The notes under the pieces are model-generated. The model was given only the letters and a program-made list of their open reading frames with translations. It ran no database searches and was not told where the DNA came from. From Xanthobacteraceae bacterium (GTDB taxonomy: Bacteria > Pseudomonadota > Alphaproteobacteria > Rhizobiales > Xanthobacteraceae), in contig JALHRD010000021.1 in assembly GCA_022841625.1 (NCBI GenBank), positions 1-64,000 on the forward strand: 64,000 nt of DNA, in the 5' to 3' direction. The stretch's first letter is position 1; the number at the start of each line of letters is the position of its first letter. Shown piece after piece: positions 1 through 8,107 of this stretch. A program made the translations under genes and the position numbers.

Positions 1-58
1 CACTCGGCGGCAGAAGCTGCGCCTCATCGATCTTCCAGAAGCGAAAATCCTTGCTCAT
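1..58 (-). CDS. IS1182-type transposase, N-terminus only (cut by window edge)
   Basis: The reverse complement from 58 reads MSKDFRFWKIDEAQLLPPS, which matches the characteristic opening (MSKxFRxWxxDQxxLLPPSV) that I recall for IS1182/IS5-superfamily transposases. Only 19 residues are present because the window begins here, so intactness cannot be judged. It lies inside or at the border of the integrative element. Family assignment rests on this short motif alone. Confidence 0.6.
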   Translation of the reverse strand, partial: MSKDFRFWKIDEAQLLPPS

Positions 59-581
59 AGCGCCGCAAGGAATCAGACTCGCCCCCGCTTGACCAGTAAC
101 TACTCAGACAGGCTCCTAGCGGACGCCCGATTCGCCCCCTCGCCGGGAGGGGGACCATTTCAAGAACTCCTTTTCACCCGGACCAAGAAGGTTCTACGCT
201 GGTTGACTCGCTCCGCTTTGAGTTCGCCCTGTGCGCGCGGCCGGCATCAACACCGGTACTAGTGGTGCGGCGTCGATGCAAGTGGCGCTGCCATCATGCC
301 GGGCTTCCAACACCGCTACCAGCACCTCATTGCCATCGGAAATCGGCACCGCAACGAAGGTTGGAAAACACCTTCTCCTCCAAACTTCGAAGGTAGTACG
401 AGTTACAAATAGAGGGCTGTCTATTCGAACGATCCAACACCACTACGGTACTGATATTGGACGCTGTTCTGCGTAGGAACATTGACCAAATTGAATGACC
501 TGCTGACCTATAGTCCACTAAAATGGCAAAATATATGTTCGATGGCTCAATGGCTCAGCGGTGAAATGACAATGATTGGCA
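59..581. other. Gene-free stretch upstream of the transposase
   Basis: I see no convincing coding sequence; the short ORFs here lack codon bias and recognisable motifs. One perfect 7-bp hairpin with a 5-nt loop (CCCCCTC-GCCGG-GAGGGGG, 135-153) lies about 80 bp upstream of the transposase start. It could be part of an IS end or a protective hairpin, but the IS terminal repeat cannot be defined without the other end. Confidence 0.5.
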
Positions 582-1505
582 CTATAACCACCGCCACCAT
601 CGTACGGCACCGGGTACGAAGTCCGTCCAGGCTGGACCATTGGTGAGGCAACCCCGCAGGTACGGCGCGTGATCCCACAGGCTTTGCGAGCGAGCCCTCG
701 CCAAGGTGCTCTCGCTGAGGATGCATCCCTCGTCCTGAATGGCGCGGGGCAATAGTCTGAGCAGTAACTTCTTGGCGTCGTCCACGGTGCGCAGTGAGCC
801 GTGTTGACTGCGGCCTCGTACATTGAACCGGGCGAATTTCACGATCGACCTGTCGAGTCGCTTACCGTCGATGAACAGGATCTTCGCTTCACGCTTCAAC
901 AGCCGCATCACGTCTACAGTTACGAGGTCTGCCAATTCGCCCAGGCCAGCGGCCTTGCACGCGTCCGCACCTGTGAACCGCAATTCGAAGTGGGAGCACG
1001 CGCCCGCCCCCGTCTTCGACAGACGATCGCCGTAGTGCGCTATGTTGCGAGGCCTCTTACGATCGATGTGCGCATAGGCCGTATTTGCTTCCAAGTGTGA
1101 CTTGTAGCCACGGCGGCGCCATTTCTGCACCGTCCCACGCTTCAGGAAGTTAGTTGCGCACTCAGCTTGACGCCGATCAGGACATACGAAGTCCGTGGCG
1201 ATGTGGACAGCATGTACAACGAACCGGTCCTGTTGGATTGTGCGAAGAAAATTCAGCGTTGCGGTTTTGGGTTGCTGGATCGTTACAAACCAGCAGCTGC
1301 GCCTCAGGCGGGGGATCACATACTCCTCTACTAGGAGTCGACGCCCGTACTGTTGGCGGAGCGACCCGACCACACCTTTTGGTAATGGACGCCAGCAGTA
1401 CAGAACCAGTGAGTCTACATAGGCCACTGCATCGGTGACCACGAATCCGGTGCCGGGGCCGTCCCAATCACCAAAGTAGCGGCGCGTCGCATGGGTCGCC
1501 GACAT
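582..1505 (-). CDS. Unknown conserved protein of integrative element, possible replication initiator
   Basis: A 307-residue ORF starting 6 bp after the stop of the HTH gene, so probably co-transcribed with it. It has no signal peptide or membrane segment and is rich in Arg, Lys and His. A central block reads HYGDRLSKTG followed by CSHFELRFTGADACKAAG (about residues 158-186); this His-Glu-Leu-Arg pattern and the position next to an AlpA-type HTH gene recall rolling-circle Rep proteins of alphaproteobacterial islands. I do not recognise a defined family, and the replication role is only a guess from context. Confidence 0.55.
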   Translation of the reverse strand: MSATHATRRYFGDWDGPGTGFVVTDAVAYVDSLVLYCWRPLPKGVVGSLRQQYGRRLLVEEYVIPRLRRSCWFVTIQQPKTATLNFLRTIQQDRFVVHAVHIATDFVCPDRRQAECATNFLKRGTVQKWRRRGYKSHLEANTAYAHIDRKRPRNIAHYGDRLSKTGAGACSHFELRFTGADACKAAGLGELADLVTVDVMRLLKREAKILFIDGKRLDRSIVKFARFNVRGRSQHGSLRTVDDAKKLLLRLLPRAIQDEGCILSESTLARARSQSLWDHAPYLRGCLTNGPAWTDFVPGAVRWWRWL

Positions 1506-1511
1506 GGCGGA

Positions 1512-1763
1512 TCACTTCGCCGGCGGCGCAATAGGGTCCGTGAGACGACGCGGCATGCGCGCGGCTTCCGTCGTATTCCTCACGCGCCGCGCTTGAAGCC
1601 ACCCGATCAAATCGCTGCGGCGGTAGCCTATCCGGCGGCCCAGTTTGAAAAAGGTGGGGGAGCCGCCCTTGCAGCGCATTTTTGCCATCGTGGCCACCGC
1701 TACACCGAGGAAGCGCGCTGCTTCCTGTGCATCAAGCATCGGATCGTCGTTGATGTGTGACAT
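1512..1763 (-). CDS. AlpA/MerR-like helix-turn-helix protein (excisionase-type)
   Basis: An 83-residue protein when started at MSHINDDPMLDAQEAARFLG; an upstream in-frame Met exists, but this start gives the usual compact HTH_17 protein. The core has the helix-turn-helix pattern LDAQEAARFLGVAVATMAKM, then GGSPTFFKLGRRIGYRRSDL, the wing and recognition layout of small excisionase/AlpA regulators. Such proteins control integrase and replication genes of islands. It sits directly upstream of the 307-residue ORF and downstream of the integrase, as in many integrative elements. Its targets cannot be read from the sequence. Confidence 0.8.
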   Translation of the reverse strand: MSHINDDPMLDAQEAARFLGVAVATMAKMRCKGGSPTFFKLGRRIGYRRSDLIGWLQARRVRNTTEAARMPRRLTDPIAPPAK

Positions 1764-1875
1764 GCGAGTCCGCGTTCTCTGTAAGCCCGTGCGCGCTGGG
1801 CATAGCCGGTCATTGCCAAACATACATGCGTCTCAACGCGCTGACTCCGGCAATAAATCGAGGGATTTGTTATCG

Positions 1876-2241
1876 CTATCGCTTCTGCATTCGACGCTTG
1901 ATAGTCGTCATGGCGAGGCCGTGCGTCTTGCTGAGCTTGGTGAACGCTTCTGTGGCGGCTTGCTCTGTAGCCTGGCCCCTCGGCACACCGGCCGCGATCA
2001 GCTTGGCCTTTCGCACACGCGCTTGAGAGACTACTACCGACTCTTGGACACGAGCGCGCCCGCTTATGGGTTGACGCCCGCGGGGTTTCCGGGCGCGCTC
2101 AGCTATCCGCAGCACCGCCACCGCAAGCGCGGTGGGTAGCTTCACTCTTCGCTGCCCGGCCATCACGGAGCCCTCAACGATTCGCTTAAACACTTGGAGC
2201 AGATCGGCGGGGCTAGAGCTACGTGCGGGCATCACCGGCAT
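1876..2241 (-). CDS. Basic hypothetical protein of the integrative element
   Basis: A 121-residue ORF on the same strand as the integrase and HTH genes. It is rich in Arg, Lys, Ala and Gln, with no signal peptide and no membrane segment. The C-terminal half (KLIAAGVPRGQATEQAATEA ... TTIKRRMQKR) looks helical and could form a DNA-binding end, but no family is recognised. Start codon choice is uncertain; an internal Met at MAGQRRVK is an alternative. Its position suggests cargo or a regulator of the island. Confidence 0.5.
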   Translation of the reverse strand: MPVMPARSSSPADLLQVFKRIVEGSVMAGQRRVKLPTALAVAVLRIAERARKPRGRQPISGRARVQESVVVSQARVRKAKLIAAGVPRGQATEQAATEAFTKLSKTHGLAMTTIKRRMQKR

Positions 2242-2302
2242 CTCTGAACGGTTGCTATCGTAGCAACCCGAGCCTAAACGCTCGGACGTCAGTTCAGTTT
2301 AG

Positions 2303-3562
2303 TCAAGCGGTGCGACGCAGTTGTACGACGTCAGCCGTGTCAATGCGCCCCGCCAGGGCTGCGGCGATGCGATCCGAAACGGTGTCGGCTGCGCTGATCA
2401 GGGCCGCGTCAAGGTGATGGATGTAGCGGCTCGTCGTCGTATGCGTCGCATGACCAAGAAGTGCAGCAATCGTGGGTTCAGCGTAGCCAAGATCGGAGGC
2501 CGTCGACGCATAGGCGTGACGCAGGCCATGCGGCGTCAAGTCCGCCAGCGCGGTCTTTGCCATAATCCGGCGCCAAGCTTTTGGCAGGCCGGAAAAATGA
2601 GTACCTGGACGGCCGGACAACACGAACTGGCTCTCCTGGTGTAGCGTCGAGATCAGTTCAACGGCGGCTCGGCCAAGCGGGCGAATGCTCCTCCCCTCCT
2701 TGCTGTTTGCGAGTCGGAGACAGTGACCGGGCAGGTCGACCTCAGCCCACCGCAGCCGCTCGATTTCACCGCGCCGGCATCCGGTCAGTGCAAGGAGTTT
2801 AACGGTGACGATGGCGATAGGATTTTCACCGCCGGCCTTCGCCAACACCTGCCCAAGCAGCGCATATTGCTCCGGTGACAACCGAACCTCCCGGCGCTGA
2901 TCCGCCGGTCGTTTGATACCGCGCGCGGGATTTGTGGCAATCACTCCCTCTGACACCGCAAACGACAGGATGCCGCCCAGCAGGCCGACGGTCCGTGTAG
3001 CGGTGCCCCTGCCACCCTCTACAATTGCGCGGCCCCGAACGCCGGTCTTGACGTCGGCGGCGGTCTTGCCGGCCGCGACCGCCCTCATGAATCGAACAAT
3101 GTCTGGCGGACCGAGATCACGTACAAGTCGGTGGCCGAGAAGCGGCAGTATGTGACGCGTGATCCGGCCACGATCCACATAAAGCGTTGACGCCCGTTTT
3201 GGCTGGCCCCGCTTGCCCAGGATGAGGCCCTTATCGGCGGCCTCAAGATAAGCGTGGCAAAGATGGCGCACCGTCATGGCGCGGCGGTCCTCAGATCGCT
3301 TTGCGGCCGGATCACCACCCTTGATCACGTCCGCCAGCGCGCGCTTGGCCAAGTTGCGCGCTTCTTCAACGGTTAGCACGCCAGCTTTCCCAATTGTGAT
3401 GCGGCGGCTGATGCTGCTTGCGTTCCGGTATTGAACAATGAACGAGCGCACGCCACTCGACTTTACGCGCAAACCAAACCCGCGCACCTCGTCGTCCCAC
3501 AAGAACAGGTCGCGCAACGGATCGGGCTCGATGTCGGCAATGGTGCGCTTGGTGAGCTTCAT
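2303..3562 (-). CDS. Tyrosine-type site-specific integrase (DUF4102 + phage integrase)
   Basis: A 419-residue recombinase when started at MKLTKRTIADIEPDP. The N-terminal DUF4102-type arm-binding domain (about 1-90, FLWDDEVRGFGLRVKSSG) precedes a core-binding domain and the catalytic domain. The catalytic residues are visible: R263 in TGCRRGE, K288, H345 and R348 in HGLRH, H371 in LLGHA and the nucleophile Y380 in SRYIHH. It should catalyse integration and excision at the tRNA-Arg site whose fragment lies 157 bp upstream of its start. Nothing suggests truncation. The in-frame extension to 3616 is rejected because family members begin at the MKLT motif. Confidence 0.93.
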   Translation of the reverse strand: MKLTKRTIADIEPDPLRDLFLWDDEVRGFGLRVKSSGVRSFIVQYRNASSISRRITIGKAGVLTVEEARNLAKRALADVIKGGDPAAKRSEDRRAMTVRHLCHAYLEAADKGLILGKRGQPKRASTLYVDRGRITRHILPLLGHRLVRDLGPPDIVRFMRAVAAGKTAADVKTGVRGRAIVEGGRGTATRTVGLLGGILSFAVSEGVIATNPARGIKRPADQRREVRLSPEQYALLGQVLAKAGGENPIAIVTVKLLALTGCRRGEIERLRWAEVDLPGHCLRLANSKEGRSIRPLGRAAVELISTLHQESQFVLSGRPGTHFSGLPKAWRRIMAKTALADLTPHGLRHAYASTASDLGYAEPTIAALLGHATHTTTSRYIHHLDAALISAADTVSDRIAAALAGRIDTADVVQLRRTA

Positions 3563-3718
3563 ATGCGCGTCGGCCAGGTAAGCCCGGGGTAAGCACGGGT
3601 AAGCAAACTCGGGCATTGTACGGATAACGTTGCCGACAACAATAGTCGATAATTGTGTTGAAAAATCGATAACTTAGGAACGATGGGCAACCTCGGGCAA
3701 TGTCCGGAAAACCCTCGT

Positions 3719-3771
3719 CCTCTGCCCTCCGAAGGCAGAGGTCACAAGTTCGAATCTTGTCGGGTGCGCCA
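3719..3771 (+). other. tRNA-Arg(CCG) 3' fragment, attR-like site
   Basis: The segment contains the anticodon arm (CTGCC, loop CTCCGAA with anticodon CCG, GGCAG), the variable loop, a perfect T arm (ACAAG-TTCGAAT-CTTGT), the 3' acceptor strand CGGGTGC, discriminator G and an encoded CCA. The matching 5' acceptor strand GCACCCG and D arm are absent upstream, so this is not a working tRNA. It is the duplicated 3' end left at the distal border of an island that uses the tRNA gene as attachment site. The integrase gene reads away from it on the minus strand. Confidence 0.85.
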
Positions 3772-3887
3772 ATGTACGCCAGGTCACGCCACGGCACCCC
3801 GGCCTCAACACTACTGTGCTGGTGTTCGCTCGCAGCCAGCGCGCCGGTCCGATTGACGTACCATGTGAGGCGTTGTAGCCTTATGAA

Positions 3888-4166
3888 GTGATCCGCTCGT
3901 GGGGCAATTCGGCGACGCGCCGGCTGTTCGAGTCCGGCAAGTCCCGATTTCGCGGCCTCGATGTCGAATCGGCGCTGGAGCTGTTGTCAATCTTGAACGC
4001 GGCCGAACGACTGAATCACATCGGCCCGCTTAAGAGCGTCGGGCTGCACCCGCTCAAGGGCGACCGAAGAGGCCGATGGGCGATCACAGTCAACGGGCCG
4101 TGGCGCATTTGCTTTCGCTTCAAGGGCGGCGATGCCTATGAGGTAGAAATTGTAGATTATCACTGA
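3888..4166 (+). CDS. higB: HigB-type mRNA interferase toxin
   Basis: A 92-residue RelE/HigB-superfamily toxin with a GTG start. The conserved features are the basic strand HPLKGDRRGRWAITVNGPWR and the C-terminal FKGGDAYEVEIVDYH, typical of the plasmid-maintenance 'killer' family that cuts mRNA on the ribosome. The toxin gene comes first and the antitoxin second, with 9 bp between them, which is the characteristic higBA order. It lies just outside the tRNA-Arg fragment, on the chromosomal side of the island border. Autoregulation by HigA is expected from the family, but no operator was identified. Confidence 0.92.
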   Translation: MIRSWGNSATRRLFESGKSRFRGLDVESALELLSILNAAERLNHIGPLKSVGLHPLKGDRRGRWAITVNGPWRICFRFKGGDAYEVEIVDYH

Positions 4167-4175
4167 GGAACAGCG

Positions 4176-4454
4176 ATGGTTCCAATTCATCCTGGCCGCG
4201 TTTTGAGGCGCGAACTGAACGCACGACGCCTTTCGGCCAATGCACTGGCACGGGCGCTGCGTGTGCCATCAGGCCGTATCGTCGATATACTGAACGGTAA
4301 ACGCTCGATAACGGCTGAGACTGCGCTGCGCCTCGGCCGTTATTTCGGCAACGCTCCGCAATTCTGGATCAACCTGCAGGCTCAGTACGATCTCGCCGTC
4401 GCCATGCGCGATGTTGGCCGGCTTGTGGAGCGCGAAGTCCAGACCGCCGCGTGA
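4176..4454 (+). CDS. higA: HigA antitoxin, XRE-family HTH
   Basis: A 92-residue antitoxin with an XRE helix-turn-helix: HPGRVLRRELNARRLSANAL, then ALRVPSGRIVDILNGKRSIT, then ETALRLGRYFGNAPQFWINL. This is the complete VapI/HigA signature. It neutralises HigB by direct binding and represses the operon. It follows the toxin gene by 9 bp and no frameshift is seen, so the pair looks functional. Confidence 0.93.
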   Translation: MVPIHPGRVLRRELNARRLSANALARALRVPSGRIVDILNGKRSITAETALRLGRYFGNAPQFWINLQAQYDLAVAMRDVGRLVEREVQTAA

Positions 4455-4842
4455 TCGGGCGCCACCGCCGTGCCGGACGCTTAGCCGTTCGGCGAAGCAT
4501 GAAAGCGGAAAAGTTATCGGATAGGACCGCGGGAACTCGCGCTCGCCATCACAGCGCCACGGAGAAACAACAGTATTCATCTTCATCGACCGTGGCGCGC
4601 CACTGTACGATTTTGCACGATGCATCGCGATTTCGTCGCGGCCGACCCTAAGAACACCGCCGCATTGTCCCCGCATCGCCGCGGCTCTCGTGCCGAATCC
4701 TTTTCACGCGGCACGCGCGGCATGTTCGCCAGATCAGGCGGGCGCGCCAATCCTCCCTTTTAACCTTCGGCCGCCTTAGTTTCTCGCGCACCTTTACGCG
4801 GCTGCTGACCTGGCCGCCGTGCGCCGCCTGTTCGACGGCGGT
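4455..4842. other. Gene-free stretch downstream of higA
   Basis: No supported gene. Short ORFs here have no recognisable motifs and no good ribosome-binding sites. No RNA gene was recognised. It leads directly into the palindromic module at 4843. Confidence 0.5.
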
Positions 4843-5010
4843 CTAGTGGTCCAATTCTAACATTCGCATTCCATTTCCGCGAGCGATTTTGCGAATGTTA
4901 GAATCAAAGGACCACTAGCAAGTATAGGCTGCTAGTGGAGTTTTGGATTTGACATTCGCATCGCTTGCTCGCTGCCAGGTGGGTAGCGAATGTCAAATCC
5001 ACTCCACTAG
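4843..5010. repeat. 168-bp double-palindrome module, left copy (CTAG-ended)
   Basis: Two adjacent imperfect hairpins. Hairpin A (4843-4918) runs from CTAGTGGTCCAATTCTAACA to TTAGAATCAAAGGACCACTAG; hairpin B (4932-5010) from CTAGTGGAGTTTTGGATTTG to its complement ending CCACTCCACTAG. Both close with an ATTCGC/GCGAAT stem. A copy of the same 168-bp length in inverted orientation is at 9804-9971, and hairpin A alone recurs at 35480-35555. The last CTAG supplies the TAG stop of the minus-strand oxidoreductase gene at 5007. It looks like a small non-coding mobile palindrome (MITE/REP-like) family. Confidence 0.85.
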
Positions 5011-5987
5011 CGCGCGTGCCCCACGCTCACGACCACGCTGCCCCGCTTGCGCCGCGTTTCGACATAGGCATGCGCTTCGGCCATCTGCGCAAAGTCGTAG
5101 CGCCGGTCGATCAGCGGGCGCAGCACACCGGCCTTCGCCAGCGCGGCAAGCTGCTGCACGTCTTCGGGCCGCTCCTCCGCCGGTCCGGCGATCACCCGCT
5201 TGCTGCTTGTGATAGGCGCCCACAGCGCGGAAAGCATGTCGGGCAACCCGCCGGCAATGACCAGCAGGCGCCCCTTGTCCCTGAGCGCATGCTTGCAGCG
5301 GGCAAACGAGGTTTCGCCGACCGTATCGGCGATGATGTCGTAGGTTGCTCTGCTCTTGGTAAAATCCTCTTTGGTATAGTCGATGACCCGATCGGCGCCG
5401 AGCGAGCCGACCAGCTCAAGGTTGGTTGTGCTGGTCACGCCCGTTACCTCGGCCCCAAAATGTTTTGCGAGTTGCACCAGCGCGCTGCCCACGCCCCCCG
5501 ATGCACCGATGACCAGCACTTTCTCGCCGGCCTTGACATCGGCCTTGCGCAGAAAGTGCAGCGCCGTCGAACCGCCAAACGAGAGCGACGCCGCTTCCTC
5601 GAATGAGAGATTTGCGGGCTTGAGCGCCACCGGACCGTCCTCGGCCACCGCACGATATTGCGCATGGCAACCCATCTTCCCGCCGGGAAAGGCGAACACC
5701 GCGTCGCCGGGTCTAAAGCGCGTCACGGCCTTGCCGACCGTCTCGATCACGCCGGCCAGTTCGGTGCCCAATATCGGCTGACGCGGGCGCGTGATGCCGA
5801 GAGCAAGGCGCGCAACGAGCCCAAGGCCCTTCGGAACGTTGAGCGTCCGCACCCGCCAGTCGCCCGACGTGACCGTGGTCGCAAGAATTTTGACAAGGAC
5901 TTCTTTGTCCTTCGGCGTCGGCTTTTGGACATCCGTAAGGTCAAGGACCTCAGGCCCGCCATAGCGGCGACAGACACAGGCTTTCAT
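5007..5987 (-). CDS. NAD(P)-dependent quinone oxidoreductase-like MDR protein
   Basis: A 326-residue medium-chain reductase beginning MKACVCRRYGGPEVLDL, the usual start of the zinc-free quinone oxidoreductase branch; GGAG lies just upstream of this ATG. The nucleotide-binding motif VLVIGASGGVGSALVQLAKH lies near the middle. The zinc-binding cysteines of classical alcohol dehydrogenases are not evident, so it probably reduces quinones or enones with NADPH. It is divergent from a LysR regulator 283 bp away, the usual arrangement for LysR control of a target gene. Its stop codon TAG lies inside the terminal CTAG of the flanking palindrome. Confidence 0.85.
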   Translation of the reverse strand: MKACVCRRYGGPEVLDLTDVQKPTPKDKEVLVKILATTVTSGDWRVRTLNVPKGLGLVARLALGITRPRQPILGTELAGVIETVGKAVTRFRPGDAVFAFPGGKMGCHAQYRAVAEDGPVALKPANLSFEEAASLSFGGSTALHFLRKADVKAGEKVLVIGASGGVGSALVQLAKHFGAEVTGVTSTTNLELVGSLGADRVIDYTKEDFTKSRATYDIIADTVGETSFARCKHALRDKGRLLVIAGGLPDMLSALWAPITSSKRVIAGPAEERPEDVQQLAALAKAGVLRPLIDRRYDFAQMAEAHAYVETRRKRGSVVVSVGHAR

Positions 5988-6099
5988 GGACTCGCACTCC
6001 AATGTTTGACGCATCAGTCGTTTTCGGGCTGCCGGCCGCGCAGCATCCTCAATGCCGAGCGCTTCGGCGGGCCTCTATTCCTTGGCTTGGCGACACCGA

Positions 6100-6169
6100 T
6101 GCGGGGCGCGACATTCTCGATGCTGAGCGCTTCGGGCAGACCGTATTGACGGTTGGAAGCGACTTTCAT
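6100..6169 (-). pseudogene. Degenerate N-terminal fragment of an MDR reductase
   Basis: Read on the minus strand from an ATG at 6169, the frame gives MKVASNRQYGLPEALSIENV and then continues without family similarity. This matches the MK-x-YG-PE-L-x-I-E opening of quinone oxidoreductases, like the intact neighbour. A second, frame-shifted echo (P-A-E-A-L-G-I-E-D) lies around 6042-6073. Together they look like eroded start segments of related genes, or the relic of a duplication. The short length keeps confidence modest. Confidence 0.4.
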
Positions 6170-6270
6170 GGTTTTCTCGATTTTGGCCGGCTGGTGCGGC
6201 GTTGTGTTCGGACGCCAGGTTGTAGCCATACAGCTATGGGATAAAAATCGACAAAGTTTGTATTTTTGAT

Positions 6271-7167
6271 ATGCATTACTGTATGGATTGGCGATCGGTC
6301 GCATTCGATTGGAACCAAGCGCGGGCATTTCTTGCCACCGTCGAGGAAGGCTCTTTGTCGGCTGCGGCGCGGGCGCTTGGCATGACCCAGCCGACCCTTG
6401 GCCGCCAGGTTGCGGCGCTCGAACAAGAACTGGGCGTGGTGTTGTTCGAGCGCGTCGGGCGGGGGCTGACGCCGAGCGGCCTGGAACTCGTCGATCATGT
6501 ACGCGCGATGCGCGATGCGGCCAGTCACGTGTCGCTCACAGCCTCCGGTCAATCCCAGACCATCGCGGGATCAGTTTGCATCAGCGCCAGCGAAGCGGTG
6601 GCTGCCCACCAACTGCCGCCGATCCTTGCCAGGCTGCGCGACATTGCACCGGCCATCGATGTCGAGGTTGTCGCCTCCACCGCGGTCAGCGATCTCAGGC
6701 GACGCGAAGCCGATATTGCGGTGCGCCACTTCCGCCCGACGCAGCCGGACCTGATCGCGCGAAAAATAAAGGAAGTGCCGGCTTGGCTTTACGCGACACC
6801 TGGTTATCTGGAACGGATCGGCCGCCCAGCCGCGCCGGAGGATTTCTCGCACGCGGCATTCGTCGGATTCAGTGGCTCCGACCGATTGATGGATGGATTG
6901 AACGCGCTTGGATTTAGGCTGACACAGCGCAATTTTAAGCCGATGTCTGAGAGCGAACTGGTGCGCTGGGAAATGGCCAAGCAGGGCCTCGGCATCATCG
7001 TCATCACCGAGGATATCGGCGACCGCGAGCCGCTCCTGCAGAAGGCGCTGCCGCGCATGGCGCCGATCATGGTACCATTCTGGCTCACCACCCATCGCGA
7101 ACTGCACACCAGCCAGCGTATTCGCTTGGTGTACGACTTACTTGCAACCGAACTTGGTCATGGGTGA
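6271..7167 (+). CDS. LysR-family transcriptional regulator
   Basis: A 298-residue regulator. The N-terminal winged HTH is clear (FLATVEEGSLSAAARALGMT, then QPTLGRQVAALEQELG, then FERVGRGLTPSG, about residues 18-70), followed by a LysR substrate-binding domain. An alternative start at 6283 (MDWRSVAF) would trim four residues; neither start has a clear Shine-Dalgarno sequence. It is divergent from the quinone oxidoreductase gene, so the 283-bp gap probably holds its operator and both promoters. The inducer is unknown. Confidence 0.9.
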   Translation: MHYCMDWRSVAFDWNQARAFLATVEEGSLSAAARALGMTQPTLGRQVAALEQELGVVLFERVGRGLTPSGLELVDHVRAMRDAASHVSLTASGQSQTIAGSVCISASEAVAAHQLPPILARLRDIAPAIDVEVVASTAVSDLRRREADIAVRHFRPTQPDLIARKIKEVPAWLYATPGYLERIGRPAAPEDFSHAAFVGFSGSDRLMDGLNALGFRLTQRNFKPMSESELVRWEMAKQGLGIIVITEDIGDREPLLQKALPRMAPIMVPFWLTTHRELHTSQRIRLVYDLLATELGHG

Positions 7168-7263
7168 ACGCAATATCAAAGCGCTTCCCGAAACGGCGCT
7201 GTATTCACTTCCATCCAGCGCAATGCACCACTATACGACCCGCTTTGATGACTCAGGTGCTAC

Positions 7264-8100
7264 ATGGTGCAAGACATCGCGCTTTATTACGACGAACTGC
7301 ATCGCTGGACCGCGAAGGACAAGGAATTCCAGGTGTTCTCGGGGCACGAGAACGACACCATCCATCGCTTTCTGATCGACCCCGAAACCGGCGCGTTCTC
7401 GCCCGGTACCATCTACCGCTTCATCGATCCTTATATCGCCGCGCTGCCCGCGGTGCGTGGGCTCGACGCCGGTTCGGGCTATGGCGGCACCTGCTTTCGC
7501 TGCTTGGGTGTCCATGGCGGCCACTGGACCGGCATTACCATCTCGCCGGAGCAATCGGCGCACGCCACCGGAATTGCCAAAGCGCGCGGGCTTGAAGACC
7601 GGATCGACTTTCATCTCCTGTCCTACGACGCCCCGCTGCCGGGCCGTTACACCGTCGTCATCGCGATCGAGAGCCTGATCCATTCGGCCGATCCCGCGCG
7701 CACGCTTGCCAATCTTGCCGCCGCGCTCGATCCCGGCGGTCGGCTCATTATCGTCGACGACATGCCGGTCGATAAGGTTCCCGAAGCCGACCGATCATAC
7801 CTTGCCGACTTCAAACTTTTTTGGCGCTGCCCGGTAGCGCCAAGCGCGGCCGGCTGGATCGCCGCCGCGGCGGTGGCCGGCCTGCGCGTGATCGCCAATG
7901 ATGACCTTTCGCATCTGATGCAACCGCGCGCCGAGGCCGATCTCGATGCCGCCTTCGCCGATATTTCCGCGCAGGCCGCGCAGAAGGCCGCTGCCGGTTT
8001 TAGCCGGCTGTGGGAAGCTGAGATCGGCGGGCTGCATCTCGAACGCCTGCACCGGCGCGGCAGCATCCGCTATGCCATGCTGGTGTTTGAGCGGGCGTAG
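7264..8100 (+). CDS. Class I SAM-dependent methyltransferase
   Basis: A 278-residue protein. Motif I (LDAGSGYGGTCFRCLG, about residues 67-82) is the SAM-binding loop, and PGRYTVVIAIESLIH then LDPGGRLIIVDDM correspond to motifs II-III. The layout resembles small-molecule methyltransferases of the sarcosine/cyclopropane-synthase/UbiE group. The substrate cannot be read from the sequence. It follows the LysR gene by 96 bp on the same strand and converges on the aldolase-like gene with only 7 bp between them. Confidence 0.8.
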   Translation: MVQDIALYYDELHRWTAKDKEFQVFSGHENDTIHRFLIDPETGAFSPGTIYRFIDPYIAALPAVRGLDAGSGYGGTCFRCLGVHGGHWTGITISPEQSAHATGIAKARGLEDRIDFHLLSYDAPLPGRYTVVIAIESLIHSADPARTLANLAAALDPGGRLIIVDDMPVDKVPEADRSYLADFKLFWRCPVAPSAAGWIAAAAVAGLRVIANDDLSHLMQPRAEADLDAAFADISAQAAQKAAAGFSRLWEAEIGGLHLERLHRRGSIRYAMLVFERA

Positions 8101-8107
8101 CGGCGCA

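Larger units (their letters stand above)
1..3771. mobile_element. Right part of an integrative element in tRNA-Arg(CCG)
   Basis: This stretch holds an IS transposase start, an unknown conserved ORF, an AlpA/excisionase-like HTH protein, a basic hypothetical protein and a tyrosine integrase, all on the minus strand. It ends at a 3' fragment of tRNA-Arg lacking its 5' half. A 3' tRNA duplicate beside a tyrosine integrase is the usual mark of the distal att site of an island that entered the 3' end of a tRNA gene. The intact tRNA and the left end are not in the window, so the total length is unknown. Element boundaries are inferred; the integrase and tRNA fragment are read directly. Confidence 0.7.

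Noticed and set aside
3700-3771. Complete tRNA-Arg gene
   Set aside because: The 5' acceptor strand and D arm are absent, so only a 3' fragment is present.
3888-4454. HigBA as cargo inside the island
   Set aside because: The pair lies beyond the tRNA fragment that marks the element border, so it is more likely outside this element.
4843-5010. Palindromic module as an ordinary transcription terminator
   Set aside because: The same module lies between divergent genes at 9804-9971, and the hairpins lack T tracts.
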